A DNA stretch of 18,173 nucleotides from Pseudomonadota bacterium (GTDB lineage: Bacteria > Pseudomonadota > Alphaproteobacteria > Rhizobiales > Rhizobiaceae). The stretch lies in contig JAEWHQ010000057.1 in NCBI GenBank assembly GCA_023387715.1, positions 1 to 18,173 of the forward strand, written 5' to 3'. The notes below the pieces were generated by a model. The model ran no database searches and was not told the DNA's origin. It saw only the letters and a list, made by a program, of their open reading frames with translations. This document shows positions 7,232 to 14,529 of the stretch, one piece after another. A program made the translations under genes and the position numbers. Numbering within the stretch: the stretch's first letter is position 1; each line of letters begins with the position of its first letter.

Positions 7232-8241
7232 TGAGGAAACTCCAAAAATTGACTGGTGTACTGGGCAGCGTGATTATCACGCTGTTCGGTCTTATGGTTA
7301 TCACTTTTATGATCGGCCGCGTTATGCCGGTCGACCCGGTTATTGCCGCGGTTGGCGATAATGCTCCGGAAGCCGTTATCCAGCGTGTACGCGCGGAAAT
7401 GGGTCTGGATCAGCCAATGATCGTTCAGTTCTTTAATTATATCAGCCAGGTATTACACGGCGATCTGGGCAATTCTATTTTGACCAGAAATCCGGTCACC
7501 ACTGACATCGTCCGTTATTTCCCGGCGACGTTGGAACTTGCAACATATGCACTGCTTATTTCCGCAGCCATCGGTATTCCGCTTGGTGTGTGGGCTGCTG
7601 TGCGTCAGGGTTCATGGCTTGACCAGACCATCCGTGTTATCTGCCTTGCCGGTCACTCGGTACCGGTCTTTGTTTTGGCGTTGATTTCCCTGCTGCTATT
7701 CTATGCAACCTTGGATGTTGCCCCTGGCCCTGGCCGTCAGGACATCATCTATGAAGGCATGATCACCCATGTCACAGGTATCATGACAATTGATACGCTG
7801 CTTGATGGTGATTGGGATGCTTTTGTTGATGCTGTGAAGCACTTGGTGCAGCCAGTTCTGATCCTTGCTTATTTCAGCATGGCTTACATTACCCGTATGA
7901 CCCGAGCATTCATGCTTGATGCACTCAAAGGTGAATATGTCATCACCGCGCGTGCAAAAGGCCTGTCGCTCAAAGCCGTCATCTGGAAACATGCATTTCC
8001 GACTGTCGCAGTTCAGCTCGTGACCGTTCTTGCCCTCACCTATGCAGGCTTGCTTGAAGGTGCAGTGGTAACCGAAACAGTCTTTAGCTGGCCGGGCCTT
8101 GGACAATATCTGACCGTCTCTTTGATGAACGCAGATATGAATCCGGTCGTTGGCGCCACCTTGCTGATCGGCGTGATTTATGTTGGCCTCAATCTTCTGG
8201 CCGATATCCTCTATAAAGTACTGGATCCACGTGTCCGATGA
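7231..8241 (+). CDS. Peptide ABC transporter permease, DppB-like
   Basis: This is a 336-residue inner-membrane permease of the DppB/OppB type (binding-protein-dependent transport family). A first membrane helix (about 12-31) is followed by the conserved MPVDPV and AEMGLDQPMIVQFFNYI region and a GDLGNSI block. The later core helices carry the coupling EAA-like loop ARAKGLSLKAVIWKHAFP, which contacts the ATPases, and the family signature TVFSWPGLGQYL. The ATG at 7231 overlaps the stop of the binding-protein gene. An in-frame ATG at 7153 lies inside that gene and would add a non-hydrophobic 26-residue tail, so it is rejected. The 3' end overlaps the second permease by four bases (ATGA). With the DppC-like partner it should form the transport channel. 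Confidence 0.93.
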   Translation: MRKLQKLTGVLGSVIITLFGLMVITFMIGRVMPVDPVIAAVGDNAPEAVIQRVRAEMGLDQPMIVQFFNYISQVLHGDLGNSILTRNPVTTDIVRYFPATLELATYALLISAAIGIPLGVWAAVRQGSWLDQTIRVICLAGHSVPVFVLALISLLLFYATLDVAPGPGRQDIIYEGMITHVTGIMTIDTLLDGDWDAFVDAVKHLVQPVLILAYFSMAYITRMTRAFMLDALKGEYVITARAKGLSLKAVIWKHAFPTVAVQLVTVLALTYAGLLEGAVVTETVFSWPGLGQYLTVSLMNADMNPVVGATLLIGVIYVGLNLLADILYKVLDPRVR

Positions 8242-9140
8242 TAACATCTAGCTTTAGAAATTGGGCCTTGAACGAAACCCCGTCTTCCCGTGCACAAGCT
8301 GCATGGGGACGCCGTTATCGCCTTTGGCTCAACCTCAAAGGCAACCCGCTGGCCATGTTTGGTCTGGTTGTCATTCTGGCCTTTGTTTTGCTGTCGATCT
8401 TCGCGCCTTTGCTGGCGCCATATGATCCAAGCGCGCAGAATCTGGCTAATCGCTTGTCAGCACCCACTGCTGAACATTGGTTTGGTACCGACGAACTGGG
8501 TCGCGATATTCTCTCGCGTATCCTTTACGGCGGCCGCGTCACCATGGGTATGGTGATTGCAGTCGTTATTCTGGTGGCACCGATCGGTCTGGCTGTTGGT
8601 TGTATTGCCGGTTATTACGGCGGTATCGTTGATACAGCTTTGATGCGCATCACCGACGTGTTCCTTGCTTTCCCGCGCCTTATCCTTGCACTGGCTTTTG
8701 TTGCTGCATTGCGTCCGGGTGTTGAAAGTGCGGTTCTCGCGATTGCGCTCACCGCATGGCCGCCATATGCGCGCCTTGCCCGTGCTGAAACAATGACCAT
8801 CCGCAATAGCGACTTCATTGCCGCTTGTAAGCTGACCGGGGCATCGTCCAAGCGCATTATTGCACGTCATATCGCACCATTATGCGTTCCGAGCCTTATC
8901 GTTCGTATTACGCTTGATATGAGCTCAATCATTCTGACCGCCGCAAGCCTTGGCTTCCTCGGCATGGGTGCACAGCCACCTTCACCGGAATGGGGTGCGA
9001 TGATTGCAACTGCCAAGCGTTTCATTTTCGAACAATGGTGGGTCGCGACCATCCCGGGTCTCGCAATCTTCTTTGTTTCGCTCGCATTCAACTTTCTGGG
9101 CGACGGTCTTCGTGACGTGCTCGATCCGAAGCAGAACTAG
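8238..9140 (+). CDS. Peptide ABC transporter permease, DppC-like
   Basis: This is a 300-residue second permease of the peptide transporter. It has the short N-terminal OppC_N region (GNPLAMFGLVVILAFVLLS, about 36-54) with the typical FAPLLAPYDP after the first helix. The family block HWFGTDELGRDILSRILYGG follows, then an EAA-type loop AACKLTGASSKRIIARHIAP that docks onto the ATPase subunits, and the C-terminal LGMGAQPPSPEWGAMI motif. Length and helix pattern are normal for DppC. The start overlaps the preceding permease by four bases, implying coupled translation and equal dosage of the two channel halves. The next gene begins 9 bases after the stop. Confidence 0.93.
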   Translation: MITSSFRNWALNETPSSRAQAAWGRRYRLWLNLKGNPLAMFGLVVILAFVLLSIFAPLLAPYDPSAQNLANRLSAPTAEHWFGTDELGRDILSRILYGGRVTMGMVIAVVILVAPIGLAVGCIAGYYGGIVDTALMRITDVFLAFPRLILALAFVAALRPGVESAVLAIALTAWPPYARLARAETMTIRNSDFIAACKLTGASSKRIIARHIAPLCVPSLIVRITLDMSSIILTAASLGFLGMGAQPPSPEWGAMIATAKRFIFEQWWVATIPGLAIFFVSLAFNFLGDGLRDVLDPKQN

Positions 9141-9149
9141 GACGGGACA

Positions 9150-9977
9150 ATGCTGGTTGATATCCAAAATTTACGTATCACTTTTGAGACGCGCACCAGC
9201 CGTTTCGAAGCTGTCCGCGGCCTTAATCTGAAGCTTGGCAAAGAAAAGCTCGGCATTGTGGGGGAATCCGGTTCCGGTAAGTCCCTCACCGCCCGTGCTT
9301 TGATGAAGCTTCTGCCACCGATTGCACAGGTTCAGGCTGACAAGCTTGAGTTCTTCGGCACTGACATCATGAAGGCAACTGAAGCCGACATGCGTCAGAT
9401 CCGCGGCAAGCGTGCAGGCTTCATTCTTCAGGATCCTAAATACTCGCTGAACCCGGTTAAAACCATTGGTTCACAGGTTGCAGAATCCTGGCGCACCCAC
9501 AAAGGTGGTTCCGCCAAGCAAGCCAAAGAAGCAGCCGTTGATTTGCTCGATCAGGTAATGATCCGCAATCCGGGCGATGTGGCTAAACTTTATCCGCATG
9601 AAGTTTCCGGCGGCATGGGTCAGCGCGTCATGATTGCCATGATGCTTGCACCCGATCCGGAAGTTCTGATCGCGGATGAGCCAACCTCTGCACTTGATGC
9701 GACTGTTCAGGCTGAAATCTTGCGCCTTATTGACGATCTCGTCTCCAAGCGCGGCATGGGTCTTATTCTGATCAGCCACGATCTGCCATTGGTTTCGCAT
9801 TTCTGCGACCGTGTCATGGTGATGTATTCCGGTCAGGTCATGGAAGAGCTTAAAGCTTCTGAACTGACCCGTGCGTCGCATCCATATACGCAAGGTCTGC
9901 TCAACTGCATTCCTTCGCTGACGCATCCAAAAGAACGTCTGCCTATCCTAACCCGCGATTCAGATTGGTTGAAATAA
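9150..9977 (+). CDS. Peptide ABC transporter ATPase, DppD-like, short form
   Basis: This is a 275-residue nucleotide-binding subunit. The Walker A motif GESGSGKS is at 38-45, the Q-loop glutamine at 94 (ILQDP), a variant signature VSGGM at 152-156, Walker B VLIADE at 172-177 followed by PTSALD, and the switch histidine at H210 (LISHDL). The HPYTQGLL motif (244-251) marks the start of the oligopeptide-transporter C-terminal region, but the protein ends soon after. DppD/OppD are usually about 320-335 residues with a cysteine-bearing tail. The loss of most of this tail is shared with the partner ATPase. Its TAA stop overlaps the next start by one base. It energises import together with the next gene. 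Confidence 0.9.
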   Translation: MLVDIQNLRITFETRTSRFEAVRGLNLKLGKEKLGIVGESGSGKSLTARALMKLLPPIAQVQADKLEFFGTDIMKATEADMRQIRGKRAGFILQDPKYSLNPVKTIGSQVAESWRTHKGGSAKQAKEAAVDLLDQVMIRNPGDVAKLYPHEVSGGMGQRVMIAMMLAPDPEVLIADEPTSALDATVQAEILRLIDDLVSKRGMGLILISHDLPLVSHFCDRVMVMYSGQVMEELKASELTRASHPYTQGLLNCIPSLTHPKERLPILTRDSDWLK

Positions 9978-10717
9978 TGATTTCTGTTGATCAGTTACGG
10001 ATCAGTTTTGGCGAACGTGAAATCGTCAAGGGTGTATCCTTTGATGTCGCTAAAGGCGACAGTTTTGGTATTGTCGGCGAAAGTGGTTCCGGAAAATCAA
10101 CGATTTTGCGCGCTATGGCCGGTTTGAACGAAAAGTGGTCAGGCCGCATTTCGTTCAACGGCAAAGATGCAGCCCTCAAGCGCCCGCCGGAATTTTTCCG
10201 TCATGTGCAGATGGTGTTTCAGGATCCGTTCGGTTCCCTGCATCCGCGTCAGACCATTGACCGTATCCTGAGCGAGCTTTTGCTGGTTCACGGCATCGAC
10301 AATATCGAGAAGCGCATTTCGCAGGCTCTCGATGATGTTGCTCTGCCACAGGCAGCGCGTTTCCGTTTCCCGCACCAGCTGTCTGGTGGTCAGCGTCAGC
10401 GTGTGGCAATTGCCCGTGCGCTTATTGCTGAACCGGAAGTGCTGTTGCTTGACGAACCAACCTCGGCACTCGACGTGTCCGTACAGGCTGAAATTCTCAA
10501 CCTGTTGTCGGATTTGCGTGCAGCCAAGAACCTCACTTATGTGCTCGTCAGTCACAATCTGGCTGTGATCACACATCTCTGCCCACGTCTAGGCGTTATG
10601 CAGTTTGGTGAGATGGTTGAAGTTTTGAGCGCGGAAGATCTGCGTGCAGGCAATACCAAACATCCGCATACCACAGAACTGCGTCAGCTGAGTGTAAGTC
10701 TGGAAGAACCAGCCTGA
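9977..10717 (+). CDS. Peptide ABC transporter ATPase, DppF-like, short form
   Basis: This is a 246-residue second nucleotide-binding subunit. Walker A GESGSGKS is at 34-41, the Q-loop at Q82 (MVFQDPFGSLHP), a canonical signature LSGGQ at 135-139, Walker B LLLDE at 156-160 followed by PTSALD, and the switch histidine at H193 (VSHNL). The C-terminus has only HPHTTEL where DppF/OppF continue for 60-80 more residues. The ATG at 9977 overlaps the previous stop. A TTG at 9965 would add four residues but has no advantage. The gap to the D-aminopeptidase gene is 12 bases, so that enzyme is part of the same operon. Confidence 0.9.
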   Translation: MISVDQLRISFGEREIVKGVSFDVAKGDSFGIVGESGSGKSTILRAMAGLNEKWSGRISFNGKDAALKRPPEFFRHVQMVFQDPFGSLHPRQTIDRILSELLLVHGIDNIEKRISQALDDVALPQAARFRFPHQLSGGQRQRVAIARALIAEPEVLLLDEPTSALDVSVQAEILNLLSDLRAAKNLTYVLVSHNLAVITHLCPRLGVMQFGEMVEVLSAEDLRAGNTKHPHTTELRQLSVSLEEPA

Positions 10718-10729
10718 TCGGAGCTATCA

Positions 10730-12241
10730 ATGTCTTTGGAACTAAACTGGGGCAAAGCCTCTGAACTGGCTAAAAGCTTTGCCGATGTCTGGTCGCTTGA
10801 AGAGCCTGGTGGTGCAATTGTCTGTTTTGATGCAAACGGTGTTCAGTTTGCCCATGCAGGTGGTTTGGAGAGCCTGAGCACCCGCACAGTTTTCAGTGCG
10901 GATACAGTGGTTCGTTATGCTTCTGTGACCAAGCATGTTTTCTGTGCCATGGTTTTGCAACACAGCGACATCATCAAACTTGATGATCGCTTAGGCCAGC
11001 ATTTGCTGGAATTGCAGACACCTTTAAGCGAAGTAACGGTTGGTCAGGCTCTCGATATGACTGCCGGCCTGCCCGACACCCGCGAATGCCTGACACTGCT
11101 TGGCCTCTCCGTTTATACGGAAACCGAAGCCAAACGTCTGATGGAATTTCTTGCCACCTTCACAAGATTGAACTTTGAACCTGGTACAGAAATTTCCTAT
11201 TCCAATACCGGCTACCGTCTGGTTGAAACCATTCTGGAACGCCACGGCTTCCGCTTCAACGATTTCGTTGAACAGAAAATTGCCGCAGCTCTTGGCACGT
11301 TTCTGACCGCACCTGATGTCTGGAATGACACGGTTGCAGGTCTGGCACCCGGTTATTGGCACAATGGTTCCAAATGGCAATTGAGTGCTGCCGGCCTTCA
11401 CATTTCTGCCTCAGGCAGTCTTGCAGGCAGCGCTAAAGCATTGGCTCTCTGGGGTCAGGCATTGGTTTGCAACAATCACGGCTTTGATGGCACCTTGGCG
11501 CAATTAGGCGCAGACCGTCACATGAAAGACGGCCGCGTTACCGGTTATGGTTTAGGCGTGCGCTGGAACAATATCGACGGCAAAAACTTTATCGGCCATG
11601 GCGGTTCGCATCCAGGCTACAAAACCTATCTGCTGCTTGATCCTGAAACAAAGACCGGCATTGCTGTTGTTGCCAACCGCGAAGACGTCAACACCTATAA
11701 GCTTGCCCGCGATGTGATGGCAGTGCTTCATGGTTTGGCTATTCCGGAAGCATCAAGCACGCTGCCAGAAGGCCTTTATGCCACCGAAACAGGCCCTTAC
11801 TGGGTTCAGGTCGGTGCAGCATCCATTAACTATCTCGACAGCGAAGACACGCTCTACGATGTCGGCAACGGCGTTTATTCATCCACCTCGCCGTCCTCCC
11901 CTGTTTCATTGAAGGCAGAAGGCGACAAGCTGGTTGGTGAAATCGGTTATGCAGCCCGTACTCTCTTACCTGTTACGCCTAAAAAGGCTGGCACAGAGCT
12001 GGACGGTCACTGGACTGCCGATCTTTATGGCGCTCAGTTCGATATTGTTGACGGTCATGTAGTGATGGGCATCGGCCCGATCCGCAACACCATGCCATTG
12101 GAAGATTTAGGTAATGGCCGTTGGCTCTTTACCCTTTACGATGGCCCGTGGACAAAACGTGTCTGCCTGCATCGCTTGGACGAAAATCGTGTTGAGCTGG
12201 TGTTAAGCCGCAGCCGCATGATGGAATATACACGTAAGTAA
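10730..12241 (+). CDS. dap: D-aminopeptidase-like serine hydrolase (beta-lactamase/PBP fold, family S12)
   Basis: This is a 503-residue serine hydrolase closely resembling the D-aminopeptidase of Ochrobactrum anthropi, which releases N-terminal D-residues such as D-Ala. The N-terminal catalytic domain has the three class C/PBP motifs: SVTK with S65 and K68, YSNT with Y157 and N159, and HGG at 290-292 in place of KTG. HxG in that position fits this aminopeptidase group better than a DD-peptidase or beta-lactamase. The C-terminal 330-503 region matches the two extra beta-barrel domains of that enzyme in length. No signal peptide is seen, which suggests cytoplasmic action on imported peptides. 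A GGAG ribosome site (10720-10723) precedes the ATG. It is the last gene of the transporter operon and is followed by a strong terminator. The main alternative is a related S12 esterase or amidase. Confidence 0.85.
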   Translation: MSLELNWGKASELAKSFADVWSLEEPGGAIVCFDANGVQFAHAGGLESLSTRTVFSADTVVRYASVTKHVFCAMVLQHSDIIKLDDRLGQHLLELQTPLSEVTVGQALDMTAGLPDTRECLTLLGLSVYTETEAKRLMEFLATFTRLNFEPGTEISYSNTGYRLVETILERHGFRFNDFVEQKIAAALGTFLTAPDVWNDTVAGLAPGYWHNGSKWQLSAAGLHISASGSLAGSAKALALWGQALVCNNHGFDGTLAQLGADRHMKDGRVTGYGLGVRWNNIDGKNFIGHGGSHPGYKTYLLLDPETKTGIAVVANREDVNTYKLARDVMAVLHGLAIPEASSTLPEGLYATETGPYWVQVGAASINYLDSEDTLYDVGNGVYSSTSPSSPVSLKAEGDKLVGEIGYAARTLLPVTPKKAGTELDGHWTADLYGAQFDIVDGHVVMGIGPIRNTMPLEDLGNGRWLFTLYDGPWTKRVCLHRLDENRVELVLSRSRMMEYTRK

Positions 12242-12258
12242 ATCTGATGTTTTACGAA

Positions 12259-12293
12259 AAAAGGGCGGAAGAGTTTAACTCTTCCGCCCTTTT
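12259..12293. terminator. Strong bidirectional terminator, 17-bp stem
   Basis: Positions 12259-12275 and 12277-12293 are exact reverse complements around T12276; in RNA the tip opens to a small loop. The stem begins with four A and ends with four T, followed by CTT, so it can work in both directions. It separates the D-aminopeptidase operon from the convergent DUF475 gene. Confidence 0.92.
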
Positions 12294-12317
12294 CTTATGT
12301 CTAAAATTCTAAAAATC

Positions 12318-13373
12318 TTATTCAGGGTTATGCTTGTTAAAGCGAACCGATGCCCAGAATGCGATACCGATCAGCACCGCACCGCCAAGACCGGTAATAA
12401 CCTCCGGTATATGCACCATCGTTTGTACGAACATAATCACGGACAGAATCAGGATCGCATAGAATGCACCATGTTCCAGATAGCGATATTCGGCCAATGT
12501 GCCTTTCTCAACCAGCATAATGGTCATTGAGCGCACATACATCGCACCAATACCCAAACCAATCGCAATGATGAACAAGTTTTGTGACAGTGCAAAAGCA
12601 CCAATCACACCATCAAATGAGAAGCTGGCATCCAGCACTTCCAGATAAAGGAATGCACCCAAACCACCTTTGGCAGCCGCACTCATGGTTTTTTGTGAAG
12701 CATCAAGCAAGCCACCCAACACTTCCACCACCAGAAATGAAACCAGACCATAGATAGCTGAAAAGAAGAAGCTTACGGCTTTGTCATCATCAAGCATGCT
12801 GGAGAAAATCAGCATCACGATCAGGACAATCGCAACTTCAATGCCTTTGATGCTGGCAAGATATTTGAACGGACGCTCCAAAAAGCCAATCCAGTGAATA
12901 TCTTTTTCTTCATCAAAGAAGAATTTCAGCGCCACCATCATCAAAAATGCGCCGCCAAATGCTGCAATCGGCAAATGTGCCTCCTGCATGATACGGGCAT
13001 ATTCTTCAGGTTTTGCTGCGGCCAGAACCACGGCCTCAACCGGATTGATTTTTGCAGCAATCACCACAATCAACAACGGGAACACAACACGCATCCCGAA
13101 AACTGCGATAATGATACCCCATGTCAAAAAGCGATGCTGCCAGACAGGAGTCATATCTTTGAGCTTGTTTGCATTGACGATCGCATTGTCAAAGGACAAT
13201 GAGATTTCCAAAACAGCGAGCACCGCACAAATGAAGAATACGGACGCCATGCCGCCAAGCGTACCCGACGACTGCCAGCCAAGCCAGGCACCCAATGCCA
13301 GACCGACCACAGTGACGATAATCGCCCATTTGAAATAACCCCACGTCGTGGTTGAAGAAGCAGTCGGCGTCAT
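12318..13373 (-). CDS. DUF475 (PF04332) TerC-related integral membrane protein
   Basis: This is a 351-residue polytopic inner-membrane protein of the DUF475 family, related to TerC/YkoY-type transporters (LysE superfamily). Some TerC relatives export Mn2+ or are linked to tellurite resistance; the DUF475 branch has no firm function that I know of. Two equivalent acidic membrane motifs are visible: LEISLSFDNAI at 55-65 (E56, D62, N63) and LEVLDASFSFDGVI at 244-257 (E245, D254). They suggest an internally duplicated metal-binding core. Another hallmark is GAMYVRSMTIML. The ATG at 13373 has AGGAG 8 bases upstream. The gene is preceded by a long structured leader with its own promoter and an internal terminator, so expression is probably controlled by attenuation. 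Export of a metal ion is a reasonable inference, not shown. Confidence 0.9.
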   Translation of the reverse strand: MTPTASSTTTWGYFKWAIIVTVVGLALGAWLGWQSSGTLGGMASVFFICAVLAVLEISLSFDNAIVNANKLKDMTPVWQHRFLTWGIIIAVFGMRVVFPLLIVVIAAKINPVEAVVLAAAKPEEYARIMQEAHLPIAAFGGAFLMMVALKFFFDEEKDIHWIGFLERPFKYLASIKGIEVAIVLIVMLIFSSMLDDDKAVSFFFSAIYGLVSFLVVEVLGGLLDASQKTMSAAAKGGLGAFLYLEVLDASFSFDGVIGAFALSQNLFIIAIGLGIGAMYVRSMTIMLVEKGTLAEYRYLEHGAFYAILILSVIMFVQTMVHIPEVITGLGGAVLIGIAFWASVRFNKHNPE

Positions 13374-13599
13374 CGGATCTGCTCCTGCATATTCAAATTA
13401 GTTTCAGGAAAATATGGTAAAAAATACGCGTCATCACTGACACGCGTACAAGACACGGAAATATGTAGCATTTTGCTTTATCCGCCGGCTTATATGGCTG
13501 GCGGTACCGACATCACGAGAGCGCCGCTAAACTCTCGCCAGAGGGGCCCGGCACCAGACTAAAGTCCTTTAGAAATCTGCATGCGAAGCAGTTAAGGAC
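13374..13599 (-). ncRNA. Structured 5' leader of the DUF475 gene, riboswitch candidate (possible terC motif)
   Basis: Transcription from the promoter at 13604-13632 would give a leader of about 225 bases. Hairpin 1 pairs GTCCTT (13599-13594) with AAGGAC (13569-13564), with an inner CTGC/GCAG stem (13591-13588 with 13580-13577). A central element pairs GGTGCCG (13555-13549) with CGGTACC (13509-13503) and encloses hairpin 2, CGAGAG/CTCTCG (13537-13532 with 13521-13516). Hairpin 3 is CCGCCAGC/GCCGGCGG (13504-13497 with 13489-13482) and shares two bases with the central pairing, so the two may exclude each other. An intrinsic terminator follows. A structured leader plus terminator before a TerC-related gene is the layout of a metabolite- or ion-sensing RNA. 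From memory, a terC RNA motif of unknown ligand is known in Alphaproteobacteria; membership was not tested. It lacks the GGGGAGUAGC core of yybP-ykoY. Confidence 0.65.
13419..13448 (-). terminator. Intrinsic terminator inside the DUF475 leader (attenuator)
   Basis: On the minus strand TACGCG (13448-13443) pairs with CGCGTA (13430-13425). Three more pairs, TCA/TGA, sit behind a two-base bulge around a GTGA loop, and six T follow directly (13424-13419). No T run exists on the plus strand. It ends 46 bases before the DUF475 start codon, so it cannot be a terminator of that gene's own end. It is best read as a conditional stop in the leader. Confidence 0.85.
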
Positions 13600-13603
13600 A
13601 CCT

Positions 13604-13632
13604 ATATGTAAGCCTTCTATTTTAGCCGTCAA
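13604..13632 (-). promoter_or_regulatory. Sigma70-type promoter of the DUF475 leader
   Basis: On the minus strand a TTGACG -35 box (13632-13627) is followed after 17 bases by ACATAT (13609-13604), or TACATA after 16. Transcription would begin near 13599-13597, just at hairpin 1. The -35 box overlaps the stop codon of the upstream DUF4239 gene (13631-13629). Confidence 0.6.
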
Positions 13633-14432
13633 GAGAGGTGCTTATCTTTTAGCATCAATTCATAATACATTTCTTGCGAAACCCGTTGCTTGAGCACACT
13701 CGCATCAAGGCGCCCCGCACCCGTATAAGGATGCACATGCAGTGCCAAAATCCACATGCAGATCACTGCCGTAAAGGTATAAATCAGCATCGCCTGAATG
13801 GCGGCGCGGGGACGATCAGCATGAGTGGAAGCTAAAACAATTGTGGTAATCAAGGTCAGGCACAGCACCAGATACCACTTATAATTATTGATAGAGCTAT
13901 TACCCAATGCGAGACGATCATTGCGCGCATCCTGCAATTCATCAAAATCCTGCACCAATTGTGAAACAATCGGATAAGGCACTTTGCTTTCAGCCAGTTT
14001 TAACAAAGCAACACGCATATGTTGTAGGGCGCGTTCCACCTCGACCGCAGGCTTTACATTCATCTGCAGTGTCCATTCAACCTCTGACACGGTCACACGA
14101 TAAGCTTTAATCGCGCCATGCAATTCGGCTGAGTTCAAGGCATCTTCCACCGCCATACCCTCCAGCCGCGACAGGGACGAACGCTCAGCAGATGCCGAGC
14201 GCGACGCATCTGAATTAATCGACCATATATCAGCCGCCGCAAAACCAAGTGCTAATGCCCAGGCCGTTGCTACTGTGCCAAGAAAGGCCGCTACCGGCAT
14301 GGATGTCGGGTTATACCGCAATTGATAGTTGAAATATTTCAAAGCCAGCAAACCAATGCTGACCGACAACAAACCCCAAACAACAAATACCAGCAATATT
14401 GTGAGTGGCGCCCAGGTAAATATTGATTGCAT
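13629..14432 (-). CDS. DUF4239 (bestrophin-like) membrane protein
   Basis: This is a 267-residue inner-membrane protein with the DUF4239 layout. One N-terminal helix (about 8-30) and a second (about 46-66) are followed by a long soluble, partly helical middle with the conserved NSDASRSASAERSSLSRLE stretch. A further pair of helices follows near the C-terminus (about 183-201 and 211-231). DUF4239 is called bestrophin-like by remote similarity; channel activity has not been shown as far as I know. I chose the ATG at 14432 because AAGGGG lies about 8 bases upstream; an in-frame ATG at 14462 has no such site. The gene follows the AsmA-like gene with a 97-base gap on the same strand and could be read from it. 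The downstream DUF475 gene has its own promoter. Family assignment is good; function unknown. Confidence 0.8.
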   Translation of the reverse strand: MQSIFTWAPLTILLVFVVWGLLSVSIGLLALKYFNYQLRYNPTSMPVAAFLGTVATAWALALGFAAADIWSINSDASRSASAERSSLSRLEGMAVEDALNSAELHGAIKAYRVTVSEVEWTLQMNVKPAVEVERALQHMRVALLKLAESKVPYPIVSQLVQDFDELQDARNDRLALGNSSINNYKWYLVLCLTLITTIVLASTHADRPRAAIQAMLIYTFTAVICMWILALHVHPYTGAGRLDASVLKQRVSQEMYYELMLKDKHLS

Positions 14433-14477
14433 CAGCCGTTCCCCTTCTCCGCCATTCTGCAAAGTGAAGTATTTAAT

Positions 14478-14526
14478 ATGCCGATATGACCGTTGAATGC
14501 TATCATTTTATTGCAATCGTCGGCAT
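14478..14526. other. Inverted repeat in the gap between the AsmA-like and DUF4239 genes
   Basis: ATGCCGA (14478-14484) and TCGGCAT (14520-14526) are reverse complements separated by 35 bases. No T run follows on the minus strand, so it is not a normal terminator. It may be chance, a weak transcript-end structure or part of the DUF4239 upstream region. Nothing else is evident in 14433-14529. Confidence 0.25.
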
Positions 14527-14529
14527 CAC

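Noticed and set aside
7696..8247. 183-codon minus-strand frame inside the DppB-like permease gene
   Set aside because: It is a shadow of a strongly supported permease, has unusual Cys/His-rich composition and no family motif.
10730..12241. Class C beta-lactamase or DD-carboxypeptidase reading of the serine hydrolase
   Set aside because: SxxK and YxN are shared, but the third motif is HxG, no signal peptide is seen, and the length with C-terminal barrel region matches the D-aminopeptidase group instead.
13374..13599. yybP-ykoY manganese riboswitch
   Set aside because: The gene context fits, but the conserved GGGGAGUAGC 5' core and the matching CCGGCUUUGUUGAC-like 3' core are not found on either strand. 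I therefore keep the leader as an unassigned or terC-type candidate.
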